The notes: generated from the sequence alone by a model not told the origin. DNA of 9,914 nt from an uncultured Bacillota bacterium (GCA_945921365.1 CAMEKL010000011.1:1-9914); one strand, 5' to 3'. Positions 1 through 8,020 are shown, counted from the stretch's first letter. Numbers and translations are program-made.

Positions 1-570
1 GCTTTTAACAGATGCAATCTCACCACGTTCATCAACCACAAGAATGTTAACAGCATAATTTCTTACAGAAAACTGATAAGCAATATCTTTTAAAAATGTT
101 GTTTTCCCTGCTCCTGGTGGAGAGATAATAAGCGTGTTTTTAAGCGAGTTATCTTTAAAGATATAATTAAAAGCGAGCAGTGAGCAATCCCTAACGGCGT
201 GTGGAATTCTAATGTTTATTGATGAAAAATTTTTGATTGTTTTAAGTTCATTTTTTTCAAAAACAGCTGTTCCAGCAACTCCAATCCTAATTCCACCTTC
301 AAGAGTAATAAACCCATTTTTTATTTCTTCATTAACGGCATAGACCGAAAATTCGCTTGCTCTATAAACAATTTCTTCAATAACTTTCTTGTCAACAACA
401 ATTGCTTCTTTTAAATTTGTTGTTATGCCACTGTTTGAAAGAAAATATGGCTTATTTTTTATATAAACCACCACTGGCTTAAAGCTTCTCATTCTAATTT
501 CACAAAGTTGTGAAACATTTATATTGTTAACAGCACTTAAAATTGGTTCAACTAGAAAATTTTCAAACAT
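1..570 (-). CDS. spoIIIAA: Stage III sporulation protein AA (SpoIIIAA), partial, carboxyl end outside the window
   Basis: ATPase of the SpoIIIA-SpoIIQ channel complex that links mother cell and forespore during endospore formation. I translated it by hand from the ATG at 570; 190 residues lie in the window with no stop, against roughly 300 for the family, so the last third is missing. Seen: the family region with EFSVYAVNEEIKNGFITLEGG (about residues 73-93) followed by IRIGVAG, the SINIRIP stretch (about 117-123), a Walker A motif SPPGAGKTT (about 150-158) and a Walker B-like strand ending VVDERGEIA (about 179-187), the usual SpoIIIAA signature. The start is supported by a purine-rich site AGGAAAGGG four bases upstream. 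In other sporeformers it is the first gene of the spoIIIAA-AH operon under sigma-E; spoIIIAB would be expected just past the left edge. I see no clear sigma-E promoter. It lies 84 bases downstream of the transporter gene on the same strand. Confidence 0.93.
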   Translation of the reverse strand, partial: MFENFLVEPILSAVNNINVSQLCEIRMRSFKPVVVYIKNKPYFLSNSGITTNLKEAIVVDKKVIEEIVYRASEFSVYAVNEEIKNGFITLEGGIRIGVAGTAVFEKNELKTIKNFSSINIRIPHAVRDCSLLAFNYIFKDNSLKNTLIISPPGAGKTTFLKDIAYQFSVRNYAVNILVVDERGEIASVKS

Positions 571-623
571 ATTTCCCTTTCCTGCGGTAATCTATTTTTT
601 TTAAAAGAAAATAATTTGAGAAA

Positions 624-652
624 TTTTTAAAAGTTTTGATGAAAATTGTAAA
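624..652 (-). promoter_or_regulatory. Possible vegetative-type promoter before spoIIIAA
   Basis: On the minus strand TTTACA (647-652) is separated by 17 bases from TAAAAA (624-629), about 54 bases before the spoIIIAA start. The -10 box matches the consensus at only four of six positions in a very AT-rich gap, so this may be chance. A sigma-E type promoter, expected for this gene, was not recognised. Confidence 0.25.
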
Positions 653-654
653 AA

Positions 655-1989
655 CTATATTTTCTTAAAAAAGAAAATTGAAAAAGAAAGCGAAAGTGAA
701 ACACCCAAAATAACAAGATATCCAAGTCCATTTTGAACACTTAATGGCTGAACAGGATATGAAGAATTAAATTTAATTAAGTCAAGCGTTATTCCAATTA
801 AAAAAAGAGAAAAAGAATTTGAAAGCTTGTTTGCAAGCGTCATGATGCCTGCATATGTTGCCGTTTTGTTGTTGTAAATAACTTCCTTGTCTGCACTTAA
901 AATATCACTAAAAATTGAAATGGGATATGTAAACAAAACACCAGTTCCAAAACCACAAACAACGATTGAAAGCAAGATTAAAACAAGCACAATATCAACA
1001 CTTAAAAATCCTCTAACCAAAAAAATTCCCCAAATCAAAACAATTCCAATAAGCCCAAAACATATTCCCCTTATAAGAGTGTTTGTTTTGCCAATTTTGA
1101 TAGAGATTTTCGCCCAAAAAAACTGTGAAAAAATTGCAGAAAACAACAAAGTTGCCATAACAATTGAAATTTGTTTACTGTTAAAATGGAAAGAATATGT
1201 AAACATATGCATTCCAGAAGCAGTTAAAATTGAAGATGCAATCATGCTTATTGAATATCCAACAATAATATTTCTATATTGCTTTTTCTTTAAAATTGCG
1301 AAAATATCATTAACAACCGACACTAAACTGTTTTTTCTAGTTGGTTTATTCTCGCTAAACTTTGAAACATTTTTAAGTGTGCCAAAGAAAGTTACTAAAC
1401 CAGTGAACATACAAATAAGCGAAGAAACATATGCGATGTTTATATATCCTGTTGACGAAACCTGCCCTTGATCTCCAGAAGGCATAAAAACAAACATTAA
1501 AACACTTGGGAGCATTGTGCCAAGAAGATAAAAAATTGTTTTACAGCTTTGTAGTTCTGTTTGAACTTTAGAATCTGTGGTCATGTCAAAGCCGAGAGCA
1601 AGATATGGAGTTCCAAAAAATGTGCAAAAAGTTTGCACCAAAAGAAGTGAAAATAAAATCCAAAAAAATTTAACAAGTTCTGGGCTTGTTACTGGAACAA
1701 TCCAAATAATTAAGTTAATAGCACACATTCCAAGTGTTCCAATGAGAATATATGGATGACGCTTTCCAATTGGAGAAATGGTTAAATCCGAATAATGCCC
1801 TAAAATTGGATCTGAGATTGCATCCCAAAGCACGCCTATAGAAATTGCAATTCCCATAAGAGTTCCAGAAATACCTAAAACACTTGTTCCAAAAAACATA
1901 ATAAAGTTTGAAAGGGTTTGAGCAATTGTTGCATATCCCAAACTTCCAAATCCATAAAAAAACTTATCTTTAAAGGAAAGATTTCTCAT
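655..1989 (-). CDS. GPH-family (MelB-like) sugar:cation symporter
   Basis: Integral membrane transporter of the glycoside-pentoside-hexuronide family within the major facilitator superfamily, which imports sugars or glycosides together with Na+ or H+. The 444 residues are nearly all hydrophobic segments, consistent with 12 membrane spans and the usual family length of about 440-490. Seen: an amino-terminal F.YG.GSLGYA start, the helix II motif WDAISDPILGHYSD with D56 and D60 at the place of the two cation-binding aspartates of MelB, and the cytoplasmic loop motif GKRHPYILIG (75-84), all typical of GPH proteins. The substrate cannot be read from the sequence. The ATG at 1989 gives a full-length family start, but no good Shine-Dalgarno site precedes it (TAGTTTACTTTA). 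It is divergent from rpiB across a 118-base gap, so a pentose or pentoside substrate is possible but is only inference. The carboxyl end FFFKKI is short and basic. Confidence 0.86.
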   Translation of the reverse strand: MRNLSFKDKFFYGFGSLGYATIAQTLSNFIMFFGTSVLGISGTLMGIAISIGVLWDAISDPILGHYSDLTISPIGKRHPYILIGTLGMCAINLIIWIVPVTSPELVKFFWILFSLLLVQTFCTFFGTPYLALGFDMTTDSKVQTELQSCKTIFYLLGTMLPSVLMFVFMPSGDQGQVSSTGYINIAYVSSLICMFTGLVTFFGTLKNVSKFSENKPTRKNSLVSVVNDIFAILKKKQYRNIIVGYSISMIASSILTASGMHMFTYSFHFNSKQISIVMATLLFSAIFSQFFWAKISIKIGKTNTLIRGICFGLIGIVLIWGIFLVRGFLSVDIVLVLILLSIVVCGFGTGVLFTYPISIFSDILSADKEVIYNNKTATYAGIMTLANKLSNSFSLFLIGITLDLIKFNSSYPVQPLSVQNGLGYLVILGVSLSLSFSIFFFKKI

Positions 1990-2061
1990 TAAAGTAAACT
2001 ATGCGGATAGAATTTAAATAATAATAAAAGTATTTTTTATCAAATAAAGTGAATAATTGAT

Positions 2062-2089
2062 TTGAAAAAGAAAAAATATGTGTTAAATT
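2062..2089 (+). promoter_or_regulatory. Candidate promoter of the rpiB transcription unit
   Basis: TTGAAA (2062-2067) lies 16 bases before TAAATT (2084-2089), which has an upstream TG giving an extended -10 box (TGTTAAATT). Transcription would start near 2096, leaving a leader of about 12 bases that just includes the Shine-Dalgarno site AGGAG (2098-2102) before the ATG at 2108. The hexamers are imperfect, so confidence is moderate. Confidence 0.4.
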
Positions 2090-2107
2090 ATCTAGGTAGG
2101 AGTTTAT

Positions 2108-2530
2108 ATGATAATTTTAGCTTGCGACCATGCTGGTTATCCACTTAAAGAGGAAATTAAAAAATTTTTTAATAGAGAAAATATAACAACAATTGATGTT
2201 GGAACATACAGCACAGATTCTGTTGACTATCCAGACTATGCAAAGCTTGGAAATGCAAAGGTTTTGGAAAGCGACAATAATCTTGGAATATATATTTGCG
2301 GAACAGGAATTGGAATGAGTATATGTGCAAACAGAAACTCAAAAATTCGTGCTGCCCTTTGCACAAGGCCAATTTATGCTGCCCTAGCAAGACAACATAA
2401 CAACGCAAATGTTCTTGTGCTTCCAGGCAGATTTATGAATAAGAGAAAAGCAATTAGAATTGTTAAGGAGTTCTTAACAAGTCAATTTGAAGCTGGAAGG
2501 CACACTAAAAGACTTAAAAAACTTTCTTAA
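2108..2530 (+). CDS. rpiB: Ribose-5-phosphate isomerase B
   Basis: Cytosolic enzyme of the RpiB/LacAB family interconverting ribose 5-phosphate and ribulose 5-phosphate in the non-oxidative pentose phosphate pathway. At 140 residues it has the full family length (about 140-150). Seen: amino-terminal ACDHAG with D7-H8, the substrate loop VDYPDYA (39-45), the catalytic-cysteine segment IYICGTGIGMSICANR (C64, followed by the phosphate/ring-opening loop GTGIGMS), the general-base histidine in RQHNNANVL (H97), the PGRF strand, and a carboxyl end FEAGRH typical of RpiB. These residues argue for an active enzyme. LacA/LacB subunits of galactose-6-phosphate isomerase belong to the same family, but no lac or tagatose genes are present and only one subunit is encoded. 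AGGAG lies five bases before the ATG. It is the first gene of a plus-strand run; the next gene starts 12 bases after its stop. Confidence 0.93.
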   Translation: MIILACDHAGYPLKEEIKKFFNRENITTIDVGTYSTDSVDYPDYAKLGNAKVLESDNNLGIYICGTGIGMSICANRNSKIRAALCTRPIYAALARQHNNANVLVLPGRFMNKRKAIRIVKEFLTSQFEAGRHTKRLKKLS

Positions 2531-2542
2531 AAGAGGTTTAAA

Positions 2543-3391
2543 ATGAATTTAACATTGCTTGTTGTTGGAGAAAGAAACTATGAAAAAATTCTCCAAGAAC
2601 TTGAAAAAGACTTTATCCTTGATTGTGAAGATTTTAATGTTGTTTTTCTAACTGGAAAAGCAAAAAAAGTAAAAATTAAAACAAATATTTCATTTCAAAT
2701 TTTAGAGTTTAAAAATACATCAGAAAATGAAATGCTTGAATATGCTTTTGCAAACCTAAAACTAAAAAATGTGCTTGTATTTAAAGAATCATACACCAAT
2801 TTTAAACCAGTTGAAGCGAACAAAATGCTTGAAAAACTTGCCAAAAAGAATTTCGATTTAATTGTTTCAAAGCAAAACAAAAAAACAAATTTTGCAACAA
2901 AAATTTTTAAAAATTTATCCAACTTTTTTGTAAAGCTTTTTACTGGGTGTTCAGTTTACAAAGGCGAGGCAGATATAATGTTCCTTTCTGATTTTGCTGT
3001 TTCAATTGTTAAGCAAAGCCCAAATAAAAGTGCAAAATATTTAAAACTTAACAATTTTTCTGGCATAAATGAAGAAAATTCCACCATAAGCGTTCAACAA
3101 AAAAACAAAAAACATTTTAATTTCAAAAATTTTAAGTTATGCATGTTTTTATATTTTTTCCTCCTTGCAATGATAACTTGCAATATCTGCCTTGCTTGCC
3201 TTAATGTAAATGTAAAAACAATTTTTCAAATCATTTTCATATTGCTGGAACTAGCAGTTTTTGGAATTGCATTTTTTGCAACAATAAAATTTTTAATTTT
3301 TGCTAAATTTGGAAAACTTAATTTCATAAATGAAGGCGTTCTAGCACAAACTATTGTAAAAGGAGAAGATGATGGACAGCAGAATAACTAA
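2543..3391 (+). CDS. Membrane protein resembling a catalytically degenerate family 2 glycosyltransferase
   Basis: 282 residues with a soluble amino-terminal part (1-195) and two strongly hydrophobic segments near the end (about 197-220 and 226-253), then a short charged tail. I do not recognise a characterised family by name. The layout resembles polyprenyl-phosphate glycosyltransferases of the DPM1/GtrB kind: NVLVF (76-80) then KESYTNFKP where an active enzyme has a DxD motif and PPE, MLEKLAKKNFDLIVSK (95-110) like the strand before the conserved arginine, and GCSVYKGEADIMFLSDFAVSIV (135-156) like the acceptor-loop region, followed by two membrane spans as in GtrB. The metal-binding aspartates are absent, so if this homology is right it is probably inactive or has another role. 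AGAGG lies six bases before the ATG. It is 12 bases downstream of rpiB, and its last 20 bases overlap the next gene, so translation is probably coupled. The gene is certain; the family assignment is inference. Confidence 0.6.
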   Translation: MNLTLLVVGERNYEKILQELEKDFILDCEDFNVVFLTGKAKKVKIKTNISFQILEFKNTSENEMLEYAFANLKLKNVLVFKESYTNFKPVEANKMLEKLAKKNFDLIVSKQNKKTNFATKIFKNLSNFFVKLFTGCSVYKGEADIMFLSDFAVSIVKQSPNKSAKYLKLNNFSGINEENSTISVQQKNKKHFNFKNFKLCMFLYFFLLAMITCNICLACLNVNVKTIFQIIFILLELAVFGIAFFATIKFLIFAKFGKLNFINEGVLAQTIVKGEDDGQQNN

Positions 3392-4481
3392 CCTTGCAAA
3401 AAACATTGTAAACTATTCAATCAAGTGCCAAAAAGGCGAAAAAGTTTTAATTAACACAAGAGATGCAAGTGACGAAATTGTTACTGCGCTTATAAGTGAA
3501 GTTTACAATGCAGGAGGATTGCCTTTTGTTAAAGAAAGCTCAACAAAAATAAACAAAGCTTGGCTTAATGGAATAACTGAAGAAATTGCAAATTTGCAGG
3601 CAGAAAGCGAACTTGAATTTATGAAAAAGATGGACTGTTTTATTTCGATCAAAGGTGAAATAAACAAGTTTGAAACAAGCGACATTTCTAGTGAAAAACT
3701 TAAAATCCATCAACTTGCATTTAATCCAGTTCATAATGAGAGAGTTAAAAACACAAAATGGGTTATTTTAATATCTCCAACACCTGCTTTTGCACAATCT
3801 GCAAATATGAGTTACACTCAATTTGAAGACTTATACTATAAAGTTTGCACGTTAGACTACTCTAAAATGAATAAAGCAATGGACAGTCTCAAAACTTTAA
3901 TGGAAAACACAGACAGAGTTAGAATTGTTGGGCCAGACACAGACATAACATTTTCAATAAAAAACATTCCAGCAGTTAAATGCGCTGGAGAAATGAACAT
4001 TCCAGATGGCGAAGTCTTCACCGCTCCCGTGAGAACAAGTGTTAACGGCAGAATTCACTATAACCTCCCAACAACCTATAATGGCATTTGTTTTAATGAT
4101 GTTTGCCTCGATGTTAAAGATGGAAAAATAGTCAATGCAACAGCAGACAAACAAGAAATATTAAATTCAATTTTAAACACAGATGAAGGTGCAAGATATT
4201 TTGGAGAGTTTTCATTTGGGATAAATCCATATATTAGAACTGTTTTTAATGACATATTGTTTGATGAAAAAATGTGTGGTTCAATCCACTTCACCCCTGG
4301 TGCTTGCTATGAAGATGAAGCTCCAAATGGAAATAAATCTGCAATTCACTGGGATATGGTGCTTTCTCAACTTAAAGATCATGGTGGAGGCAAAATATAT
4401 TTTGACGATGTGCTAATAAGGGAAAATGGAATGTTTGTTTTAAATGAACTTAAATGCCTAAACCCTGAAAATTTGCTCTAA
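3372..4481 (+). CDS. M29-family aminopeptidase (AmpS/aminopeptidase T type)
   Basis: Cytoplasmic metallo-aminopeptidase that removes amino-terminal residues from peptides using two metal ions. About 369 residues, slightly shorter than many M29 members (370-415). All recognisable metal-site motifs are present (numbered from the ATG at 3369): PDGEVFTAPV with E215, GEFSFGINP with E280, SIHFTPGACY with H307 and Y314, and AIHWDMV with H327 and D329. The loop between Y314 and H327 is shorter than in classical AmpS, where a glycine-rich insert lies there. Two adjacent ATG codons occur at 3369 and 3372; I chose 3372 because AGGAG (3361-3365) then has a six-base spacer instead of three. The start lies inside the preceding gene in another frame. 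Its product may supply free amino acids; nothing ties it to the sugar enzymes beyond position. A 51-base gap separates it from gap. Confidence 0.9.
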   Translation: MDSRITNLAKNIVNYSIKCQKGEKVLINTRDASDEIVTALISEVYNAGGLPFVKESSTKINKAWLNGITEEIANLQAESELEFMKKMDCFISIKGEINKFETSDISSEKLKIHQLAFNPVHNERVKNTKWVILISPTPAFAQSANMSYTQFEDLYYKVCTLDYSKMNKAMDSLKTLMENTDRVRIVGPDTDITFSIKNIPAVKCAGEMNIPDGEVFTAPVRTSVNGRIHYNLPTTYNGICFNDVCLDVKDGKIVNATADKQEILNSILNTDEGARYFGEFSFGINPYIRTVFNDILFDEKMCGSIHFTPGACYEDEAPNGNKSAIHWDMVLSQLKDHGGGKIYFDDVLIRENGMFVLNELKCLNPENLL

Positions 4482-4487
4482 AAATGA

Positions 4488-5537
<1,050 letters not shown>

Positions 5538-5548
5538 AATATAAACAT

Positions 5549-5580
5549 AAAAACAGGCAAACAAATGTTTGCCTGTTTTT
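5549..5580. terminator. Bidirectional intrinsic terminator between gap and the convergent secreted-protein gene
   Basis: A near-perfect hairpin: arm 5549-5562 pairs with 5567-5580 over 14 base pairs (GC-rich core CAGGC/GCCTG) around a four-base loop. It has a run of A on the left and of T on the right, so it can end transcription in both directions. It lies 11 bases after the gap stop. On the minus strand the hairpin overlaps the last bases of the stop codon of the convergent gene (5579-5581). Confidence 0.93.
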
Positions 5581-6844
5581 AATATCCAAATTCAGTTTCT
5601 GATATTTTGACTTTTTCAACATCGTCAAAATAATAATCACTATCTAGCTCAGGAGAAAAACATGAATAAGCTCCACCATTTTTTACTAAAACAAGGTCAC
5701 CTATAAAGCCTTGACTATCACTTGGGGTGAAAAAAGGAACGTGGACATCAAGTAAAAATGTCATGTTATCGCAGTGTATCACATCACCTTCGCAATCACC
5801 AATTAACTCACCGTCTTTATACATTTGATATAAATATTTATCTCCATTTATTTTTACATCAAAAATATAATCATTCCCTTTCTCAGATTCTCCATAAAAT
5901 GTTGCCCTGTTAGTTAATCTTACACACTCTTTAGCATTTTCAGGATATGGAATATCCTTTCTTTCTAGAATAAACTTTTCAAGCTCTTCATAATATTCTT
6001 TTGTATAGTCTTCACACAATTGTTTATAATGTTCAACATCTTTTGCAGTTCCATTTTCATGTAATACACTAACAAATCTTTTAAAATCATGTGGGGTGTA
6101 ATTATTAAGAAAATTTTCTCTAAAATTGCCTGTTTCCATTAATGTGCTATAATATTCTCTTCTCAAGTTATCAAGATTCTTTTTACCAAATAGCGTTGTT
6201 GATGCTGAATATGTATCATTAAGACCACAAGCCTGATCAAACTCATCACGGAAAATAGAGGCCAAATAGTTCTCTACGTTGTTTTTATTTTTTATATTGT
6301 TCAAATCAATGCTTATTGTTATATTACTTCTTTCATTGCTTGTTGAAACTAAATCAAGAATGTTAGAATTTTCTCTAATTATAGCATCAGCAACAACACC
6401 ATCATTTTCAACAATTTTTGATAAATTTTCATTCTTAATTTGAATGACACTTTGCATCAAAAGTTTATGAGTAAAAATGTCGTTTTCGCTAACAATTTCA
6501 TATTTATATTGTGGGTTTATTCTGCCAACAACATTAAATATATAATCAATGTTATCTTTAACAACTTGGCTATAATCAGAATTTAAAATTTCATCAGAAA
6601 TTGAAATATATATAGGTTTTCCGTTGTTGTGAGGCAACACTCTGTAATTTCCTTGCCAATCTTGAATAGAAAACGACATATCAGCATCAATACTTTCGGC
6701 AAGAAACATCATATCTTCGTTTGAAGGCAAAGATGAATTTTTAATTTCAGCAGCAGCAACTGTGCCCCCAGCAATTGCTCCAAGTGCTAGAACCGTTAAA
6801 ACAGATTTTCTAAAAAACTTTTTAAACTTACTTTCATCTATCAT
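5579..6844 (-). CDS. Secreted protein with a matrixin-like zincin fold that has lost its zinc histidines (putative pseudoprotease)
   Basis: 421 residues, no characterised family recognised by name. It begins with a basic region and hydrophobic core (about 7-31) ending GTVAAA, a good signal peptide cut near residue 32. Residues 77-123 (PIYISISDEIL, a long helix, YKYEIVSENDI) resemble the first strands and helix of a metzincin. The helix segment FRDEFDQACGLNDTY (198-212) fits the HExxHxxGLxD spacing with E201, G207, L208 and D210 kept, but D200 and Q204 stand where the zinc histidines belong. YYSTLME (231-237) looks like a Met-turn and YTPHDFKRFVSVL (249-261) like the TPxD helix of matrixins. 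Residues about 315-415 look like a separate beta-rich domain of unknown role. The ATG at 6844 is the only start that keeps the signal peptide; it has no Shine-Dalgarno site and lies 9 bases after a strong -10 box. The gene has its own promoter after alr. The fold assignment is inference. Confidence 0.62.
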   Translation of the reverse strand: MIDESKFKKFFRKSVLTVLALGAIAGGTVAAAEIKNSSLPSNEDMMFLAESIDADMSFSIQDWQGNYRVLPHNNGKPIYISISDEILNSDYSQVVKDNIDYIFNVVGRINPQYKYEIVSENDIFTHKLLMQSVIQIKNENLSKIVENDGVVADAIIRENSNILDLVSTSNERSNITISIDLNNIKNKNNVENYLASIFRDEFDQACGLNDTYSASTTLFGKKNLDNLRREYYSTLMETGNFRENFLNNYTPHDFKRFVSVLHENGTAKDVEHYKQLCEDYTKEYYEELEKFILERKDIPYPENAKECVRLTNRATFYGESEKGNDYIFDVKINGDKYLYQMYKDGELIGDCEGDVIHCDNMTFLLDVHVPFFTPSDSQGFIGDLVLVKNGGAYSCFSPELDSDYYFDDVEKVKISETEFGY

Positions 6845-6853
6845 ATTACTGAT

Positions 6854-6882
6854 ATTTTACAATAAAATAAATTTAATGTCAA
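6854..6882 (-). promoter_or_regulatory. Strong sigma-A type promoter directly before the secreted-protein gene
   Basis: On the minus strand a perfect TTGACA (6877-6882) and TAAAAT (6854-6859) are separated by exactly 17 bases. Transcription should start near 6846-6847, only two or three bases before the ATG at 6844, leaving no room for a ribosome binding site. The -35 box begins six bases after the alr stop codon. Confidence 0.8.
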
Positions 6883-6888
6883 TATCTA

Positions 6889-7959
6889 TTACAGCCTACA
6901 ATTATTCAAATTAGTTAAAATCTCATAAGATATTGTTCCGTGCCTTTTTGCAAGCATTTCTGCATTTGAAAGCACTTCTACATAAAGAATTTTTCCACTA
7001 ATATTTGAAACATCAAGCATAAAACAATCCATGCAAATATTTCCAACAATCTGGCATTTTTTCACATGTTTTTTACCTTTTTCATCAACATAGCAGACCC
7101 AAAGTTTTTCATTTTTAAAACTTCTTAAAAACCCATCTGCATAACCAACTGGAACAATGGCTATTTTCATGTTTTTTTCAGCAACAAAACCATTTGCATA
7201 GCCTACTCTTTCTCCTTTTTTAACATATCTAACTAAATTTATTTTAGATATAATTTTTAAAACTTTTTTAAGACATATTTCTTTTGTGCCATAACCATAT
7301 AGAAATAGGCCAATTCTAAACATATCAAAATTTGAAACAGTTTTTGATTCATTTAAAATGCTAAATGAACCGCCAACGTGAACAATTGGGTTGAGTTTAT
7401 TTGGAATGCTTGAAATGAATTTTAAGAAAATTGCTTTTTGTTTTAAATAATAATTATAATCACAATCTGCTGTTGAAAAATGTGTGTAAACGCCTTCTAA
7501 AACAATTTTATCACAAGCTAAAATAAGTTTTATCATTTGTTTAAATTCACTAAGCGTGGAAACACCATATCTGTTCATTCCCGAATTGACTTTTATGTGA
7601 ATTTTTGCAAAATTAACATTTAAAATGTTTGCATAAATATTCATGAAATCAATTAAATTTTTTAATTCTTCAATTGAAGAAATGCTTATTGAAAGAGAAT
7701 TTAAAAGTGAAGTTTTAAAATTTTTTGTTTTACCTAAAACCAAAATTGGAGAGGAAGTTATTCCCCTAATTTTAACACCTTCATCAACATTTGCAACTGC
7801 AAAAAAATCAACATATTGCTTTAGTATATTCGCAACTTCCACAGAACCATGACCATAAGCATTTGCTTTAACAACTGCGCAAATTTTTTTATTATTAACT
7901 TGCTTTTTAATTTCAAAAAAATTGTTTAACAAATTTCTTTTGCTCAGTTTTTTTTCCAT
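6889..7959 (-). CDS. alr: Alanine racemase
   Basis: PLP enzyme interconverting L- and D-alanine, supplying D-Ala for peptidoglycan. 356 residues from the ATG at 7959, slightly short for the family (about 365-390). Seen: VVKANAYGHG with PLP lysine K31, KVNSGMNRYG with R130, THFSTAD (159-165), FRIGLFLYGYG with R215, GYANGF with Y254 at the place of the catalytic tyrosine, PVGYADGF, and IVGNICMDCFMLDV with M310-D311, then the HGTISYEILT segment. The chain stops soon after (NLNNCRL), without the RVPR.Y end common in the family. An in-frame TTG at 7983 would add eight residues, but it lies in the spacer of the promoter at 7966-7995 and lacks a ribosome binding site, so I prefer 7959. No Shine-Dalgarno site precedes this ATG either. 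The gene lies 69 bases downstream of the HAD-ASCH gene. Confidence 0.93.
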   Translation of the reverse strand: MEKKLSKRNLLNNFFEIKKQVNNKKICAVVKANAYGHGSVEVANILKQYVDFFAVANVDEGVKIRGITSSPILVLGKTKNFKTSLLNSLSISISSIEELKNLIDFMNIYANILNVNFAKIHIKVNSGMNRYGVSTLSEFKQMIKLILACDKIVLEGVYTHFSTADCDYNYYLKQKAIFLKFISSIPNKLNPIVHVGGSFSILNESKTVSNFDMFRIGLFLYGYGTKEICLKKVLKIISKINLVRYVKKGERVGYANGFVAEKNMKIAIVPVGYADGFLRSFKNEKLWVCYVDEKGKKHVKKCQIVGNICMDCFMLDVSNISGKILYVEVLSNAEMLAKRHGTISYEILTNLNNCRL

Positions 7960-8000
7960 AATAGAATTATATTTATTTTGCAAAAAAAATGTTAAACAAT
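7921..8000. repeat. Inverted repeat around the alr promoter and start
   Basis: An 11-base sequence ATTGTTTAACA (7921-7931, inside alr codons) recurs exactly inverted as TGTTAAACAAT (7990-8000), which covers the -35 box. The arms are 58 bases apart and flank the -10 box and start codon. It could be a pair of operator half sites or a chance match in AT-rich DNA. Confidence 0.3.
7966..7995 (-). promoter_or_regulatory. Promoter of alr, predicting a leaderless transcript
   Basis: On the minus strand TTAACA (7990-7995, five of six consensus bases) lies 18 bases before a perfect TATAAT (7966-7971). The -10 box ends six bases before the alr ATG, so the start of transcription should fall at or within a base of the A of the start codon. 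A run of eight T lies in the spacer. Confidence 0.7.
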
Positions 8001-8020
8001 ATTTTATAATTATTTATATT

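Noticed and set aside
887..1471. Long plus-strand open frame of 194 codons opposite the transporter gene
   Set aside because: It is antisense to a clear GPH symporter, has no recognisable motif and looks like a mirror of the membrane protein's codons.
1990..2061. Promoter for the transporter gene on the minus strand
   Set aside because: TTGATA at 2038-2043 is a fair -35 box, but no convincing -10 box lies at a suitable distance, so I do not annotate it.
2169..2408. Minus-strand open frame inside rpiB
   Set aside because: It is antisense to conserved RpiB motifs, with no ribosome binding site or recognisable domain.
7960..7983. Eight-residue amino-terminal extension of alr from a TTG start
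   Set aside because: It would start inside the promoter spacer, has no ribosome binding site, and family similarity begins after the ATG at 7959.
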